19,978 nucleotides of DNA, taken from assembly GCA_003225615.1 (NCBI GenBank), contig QIAS01000068.1:1-19978 (forward strand), given 5' to 3'. A model generated the notes under the pieces. It saw nothing but the letters and a program-made list of their open reading frames with translations. It was not told where the DNA came from and made no database searches. This stretch comes from Acidobacteriota bacterium (GTDB lineage: Bacteria; Acidobacteriota; Terriglobia; Terriglobales; Acidobacteriaceae). Positions 17,454-19,978 of the stretch are shown one piece after another (position 1 is the stretch's first letter; each line of letters starts with the position of its first letter). The translations under genes and the position numbers were made by a program.

Positions 17454-19070
17454 ATGGCACGCGATCCCATCGAACTCGAGATCTTCAAGAATCTCTACCA
17501 CTCTATCGCGGAAGAGATGGGAGCAGCCCTGCGTCGCACCGCCTTCTCCCCGAACATTAAAGAGCGGCGCGATTATTCCTGCGCAGTCTTTGATCAAGAC
17601 GCGGAAGTAATCGCCATGGGAGACCACATGCCGGTGCACCTGGGCTCGATGCCAAAGTCAGTGCAGGCGGCCATCGCTCATTGCGAACTCACCCCCGGTG
17701 ACGTGGTGATGCTCAACGATCCCTTTCGCGGAGGAACCCACCTGCCCGATATCACGCTGGTGGCTCCCGTCTATGTGCGGACGGGAAGCCAGAAGCCGGG
17801 CGCCGGAAGCCGGAAGCCCGATTTCTACGTGGCTTCGCGCGCCCATCACGCCGATCTCGGGGGAGCCTATTCGGGCTCCATGGGACTCTGTCGCGAAATC
17901 TACCAGGAAGGCTTCCGCATCCCTCCTGTGAAGATCGTGCGCGGCGGGAAGATCGATGGCGATGTTCTGGCGCTGCTGCTCAACAACGTGCGGACTCCGG
18001 AGGAACGCGAGGGTGACCTTGGCGCCCAGATCGCAGCTTGCCACACCGGAGCAAGGCGGTTGCAGGAACTCTGTTCGCGTTATGGTCTGGACCGCGCCCA
18101 GCGCGCCGGGCGCGACCTGCTCGACTACTCCGAGGAAATGATGCGAGCTTTCCTGGAGAGCGTGCCCGCCGGCACATACTCAGCCGAGGATTTTCTCGAT
18201 AACGACGGCATCAGCGAGCGCGCGGTCAGGATTACCGTCAATGTGATCGTGCGAAATTCCCGACACCGCCGCGGCCATGCGGTCACCATTGATTTCACCG
18301 GCTCTGATCCTCAGGTTGAAGGCAGCATCAATGCTGTTGAGGCGATTACATACTCAGCCTGCTTCTACGTTTTTCGCTGTTTGCTGGCGGAAGACATTCC
18401 GGCTACTGCTGGACTGATGCGTCCGATCCAGGTCGTTGCACCCCAAGGCACGGTGGTCAATGCGCGGCCTCCGGCTGCCGTCGCGGGCGGAAACGTAGAG
18501 ACCTCGCAGCGCATCGTGGATGTCCTGCTGCGCGCTCTCGCGCAAGCGATTCCCGACCGCATTCCAGCCGCGGCTTCCGGCACCATGAACAATCTGACGA
18601 TTGGAGGAATTGACCCCCGCAGCGGGGAATCCTTCGCGTACTACGAAACTATTGCCGGCGCGATGGGGGCACGGCCGAGTAAGGACGGAGTTTCCGGCGT
18701 ACACACCCACATGACGAATTCACTTAACACACCGGCCGAAGCATTGGAACATGCGTATCCCTTGAGGGTGCGTCGCTATTCTCTGCGTGGTGGGAGTGGA
18801 GGTGAGGGAAAGTACCGGGGCGGTGATGGCATCGTCCGCGAAATCGAAGTGCTCACCGATGCCGAAGTCACTTTGCTTGCCGATCGCCGATCGCGTGGGC
18901 CCTATGGGCTAGCGGGAGGTCACGAAGGTGCGCCCGGCAAAGCCGAGGTTATTCGCCGAGACGGCTCGGTTGAGCAACTTCCGGGAAAATTTAACATCCG
19001 CATGCGCGCGGGCGAGCGCATCCGCATTCAAACTCCCGGCGCTGGCGGATGGGGGAAGTCCGCGGGATAG
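17454..19070 (+). CDS. Hydantoinase B/oxoprolinase (HyuB) family protein
   Basis: This is a 538-residue HyuB-type subunit, the family of ATP-dependent N-methylhydantoinases and 5-oxoprolinases and the acetone/acetophenone carboxylases. Diagnostic stretches are MARDPIELEIFKNLYHSIAEEMG, RTAFSPNIKERRDYSCAVFD, MGDHMPVHLGSMP, GDVVMLNDPFRGGTHLPDI, SRAHHADLGG and the C-terminal GGSGGEGKYRGGDG...GAGGWG. Normally it pairs with a HyuA subunit, which is not adjacent here. Residues 111-122, between the PVYV strand and YVASRAHH, form an atypical glycine/lysine insert encoded by 7-bp tandem repeats. ATG 17454 begins at the family start but lacks a ribosome binding site; a weak TAGTAA (17433-17438) could be a -10. 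The hydantoin, oxoproline or ketone substrate cannot be told. Confidence 0.92.
   Translation: MARDPIELEIFKNLYHSIAEEMGAALRRTAFSPNIKERRDYSCAVFDQDAEVIAMGDHMPVHLGSMPKSVQAAIAHCELTPGDVVMLNDPFRGGTHLPDITLVAPVYVRTGSQKPGAGSRKPDFYVASRAHHADLGGAYSGSMGLCREIYQEGFRIPPVKIVRGGKIDGDVLALLLNNVRTPEEREGDLGAQIAACHTGARRLQELCSRYGLDRAQRAGRDLLDYSEEMMRAFLESVPAGTYSAEDFLDNDGISERAVRITVNVIVRNSRHRRGHAVTIDFTGSDPQVEGSINAVEAITYSACFYVFRCLLAEDIPATAGLMRPIQVVAPQGTVVNARPPAAVAGGNVETSQRIVDVLLRALAQAIPDRIPAAASGTMNNLTIGGIDPRSGESFAYYETIAGAMGARPSKDGVSGVHTHMTNSLNTPAEALEHAYPLRVRRYSLRGGSGGEGKYRGGDGIVREIEVLTDAEVTLLADRRSRGPYGLAGGHEGAPGKAEVIRRDGSVEQLPGKFNIRMRAGERIRIQTPGAGGWGKSAG
17784..17818 (+). repeat. Five tandem 7-bp units inside the HyuB-type gene
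   Basis: The units are GGAAGCC, AGAAGCC, GGGCGCC, GGAAGCC and GGAAGCC, 35 bp in all, encoding residues 111-122 in a loop where relatives have fewer residues. It looks like an intergenic-style heptamer repeat that expanded within the coding sequence without breaking the frame. Confidence 0.75.
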
Positions 19071-19087
19071 CTGCAGGCGCCTATTAG

Positions 19088-19110
19088 TTTAACCACAGAG
19101 GACACAGAGG
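19088..19110. repeat. Short dispersed-type intergenic sequence
   Basis: CCACAGAGGACACAGAGG, itself a doubled ACAGAGG unit, lies between the HyuB-type and DinB genes. I recall this string as frequent between genes in environmental bacteria; only one copy is in this window. Confidence 0.4.
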
Positions 19111-19162
19111 GGCTGCGCGGAAGAGTAAGGCGTCCGCAGAGCCAGTGCCGTTCATTATCAAT

Positions 19163-19168
19163 TACAAT
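19163..19168 (+). promoter_or_regulatory. Possible -10 of the DinB-type gene
   Basis: TACAAT (five of six) ends eight bases before ATG 19177, placing transcription start about two bases before the start codon. No clear -35 or ribosome binding site is present, so a leaderless message is possible. Confidence 0.35.
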
Positions 19169-19176
19169 CGGATTGC

Positions 19177-19746
19177 ATGACGACCGACCCTGCTGGCCAC
19201 TACGTGGATGAAGTCCGCCGCCAGTTTCGTGGCCACAAGCGCCTGGCCGAAGGGGCGATCGCGCAGCTCAACGATGAAGAGCTCTTCATTACTCCCGATC
19301 CTGAATCCAACTCCGTCGCCATTCTCATGAAGCATATGGCCGGCAACATGCGGTCGCGCTTCCGGGATTTCCTCACCACGGACGGCGAGAAGCCCGACCG
19401 CCATCGTGATCAGGAATTCGAAATAAGCTCGAGTACAACGCGCGCCGACTTGATGGGCGCCTGGGAAGCCGGCTGGGAACAGATTTTCTCCACCATCGCC
19501 GCTCTCAAGCCCGAAGACGTCATGCGCACCGTCACCATTCGCGGTGAACCGCACACCGTGCTGCAGGCACTCAATCGTGCCCTTGCACACTACGCCCAAC
19601 ATACCGGGCAGATCGTTTTCCTGGCCAAGCACATCCGTTCAGGCGAATGGAAGTCACTGAGCATTCCGCGTGGCCAGTCGGAGGAATTCAACCGCCAACC
19701 TATGACCGAGCGAAAGCCGGGACCATCCGGCCCGCGCGCGGAGTAG
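19177..19746 (+). CDS. DinB superfamily protein (DUF1572 type)
   Basis: This 189-residue protein has the four-helix DinB fold of the DUF1572 group. The sequence has the N-terminal EVRRQFRGHKRLAEGAIAQL helix, then SVAILMKHMAGNMRSRFRDFLTTDGEKP, a DUF1572 hallmark that supplies the first metal-ligand histidine. The C-terminal helix ALAHYAQHTGQIVFLAKH supplies the remaining His pair. Related proteins include thiol-dependent transferases and metal-dependent hydrolases, but this group's reaction is unknown. No signal peptide is present. The last 20 residues are proline/basic and unstructured. The start has no ribosome binding site but a TACAAT immediately upstream. It lies between the HyuB-type gene and the threonine dehydrogenase-like gene on the same strand. 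Confidence 0.87.
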   Translation: MTTDPAGHYVDEVRRQFRGHKRLAEGAIAQLNDEELFITPDPESNSVAILMKHMAGNMRSRFRDFLTTDGEKPDRHRDQEFEISSSTTRADLMGAWEAGWEQIFSTIAALKPEDVMRTVTIRGEPHTVLQALNRALAHYAQHTGQIVFLAKHIRSGEWKSLSIPRGQSEEFNRQPMTERKPGPSGPRAE

Positions 19747-19754
19747 CAGCGGAA

Positions 19755-19782
19755 TTTGGAGTGCCAATGCCGGTGCTAGAAT
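19755..19782 (+). promoter_or_regulatory. Possible promoter of the tdh-like gene
   Basis: TAGAAT at 19777-19782 matches five of six -10 positions; TTTGGA (19755-19760), 16 bases upstream, is a poor -35. It lies between the DinB gene and the tdh-like start, giving a leader of about 35 bases that includes AAGG before the ATG. Confidence 0.35.
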
Positions 19783-19823
19783 TAAGAGTTTTGAGCGTGA
19801 TTCTGAAATCATAAGGTCGCTTG

Positions 19824-19978
19824 ATGCCCAATTCCATGCTGGCTGTCGTAAAGCCAGAACCCAAGCCGGGCGCGGAGATTCGCGAAGTCAAGATTCCGGC
19901 TTTTGGCCGCACCGACGTGCTGGTGAAAGTCAAGGTCGCTTCCATCTGCGGCACCGACCTGCACATCTATGAGTGGGA
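19824..19978 (+). CDS. tdh: Threonine 3-dehydrogenase-like zinc alcohol dehydrogenase (5' end, partial)
   Basis: The first 51 residues of a zinc-dependent medium-chain dehydrogenase are present; the gene runs off the window. IREVKIPAFGRTDVLVKVKV followed by ASICGTDLHIYEW matches the N-terminus of L-threonine 3-dehydrogenase, where the cysteine of CGTD is the catalytic zinc ligand and HIY.W is characteristic of this branch. The enzyme oxidises threonine to 2-amino-3-ketobutyrate with NAD+. AAGG seven bases before ATG 19824 supports the start; ATG 19839 is a fallback. The tdh assignment over other sorbitol/alcohol dehydrogenases rests on this short stretch, and a kbl gene just downstream would support it. 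Confidence 0.78.
   Translation, partial: MPNSMLAVVKPEPKPGAEIREVKIPAFGRTDVLVKVKVASICGTDLHIYEW

Noticed and set aside
17325..17639. 104-residue minus-strand frame overlapping the start of the HyuB-type gene
   Set aside because: Mostly antisense to conserved HyuB coding sequence, with no domain or ribosome binding site.

Overview
This window is a stretch of bacterial chromosome, densely packed and moderately GC-rich. The gene set fits Acidobacteriota, probably near the Koribacter/Acidobacteriales group: several secreted proteins with carboxypeptidase-regulatory-like domains, a lipoprotein phosphoesterase with Ig-like repeats, a LysW-like zinc ribbon, a six-domain ribosomal protein S1, and short intergenic repeats of a kind I recall from such genomes. 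The taxonomic call is inference from gene content and was not tested. I see no tRNA, rRNA, CRISPR array, insertion sequence or prophage.

Layout. (1) 1-680 is the 3' end of rpoC, closed by a hairpin terminator. (2) About 750-4592 is a plus-strand run: YihY/BrkB-type membrane protein, secreted lipocalin-like protein, pyruvate kinase and a small alpha/beta hydrolase; the last two junctions are 4-nt TTGA stop/start overlaps. (3) 4636-6958 on minus: a secreted M28 peptidase followed by a rhomboid protease. (4) 7051-8080 on plus: a LysW-like zinc ribbon and two small secreted or membrane-anchored carboxypeptidase-regulatory-like proteins. (5) 8081-8549 is a poorly explained gap, followed by a lipoprotein phosphoesterase (8550-9929). 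(6) rpsA (minus) and a HIT-family gene (plus) diverge from a shared region; the HIT gene ends tail-to-tail against ligA. (7) 12666-16960 on minus: MerR-type regulator, TPR protein, a small coiled-coil protein and ligA. (8) 16961-17453 holds no conventional gene but carries a minus-strand micro-transcription unit: a 13-residue lysine-rich ORF with a strong Shine-Dalgarno and a strong intrinsic terminator. (9) Plus strand to the end: a HyuB-type hydantoinase/oxoprolinase subunit, a DinB/DUF1572 protein, and the start of a threonine dehydrogenase-like gene.

Most genes are housekeeping (transcription, translation, DNA joining, glycolysis) or envelope/secreted functions; I see no defence or biosynthetic cluster. 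The most unusual points are a 12-residue gap exactly at the histidine triad of the HIT protein, the lysine-rich micro-ORF, a 7-bp tandem repeat inside the hyuB-like coding region, an inverted repeat that buries the start codon of the coiled-coil gene, and an orphan LysW-like protein that lacks the carrier tail.
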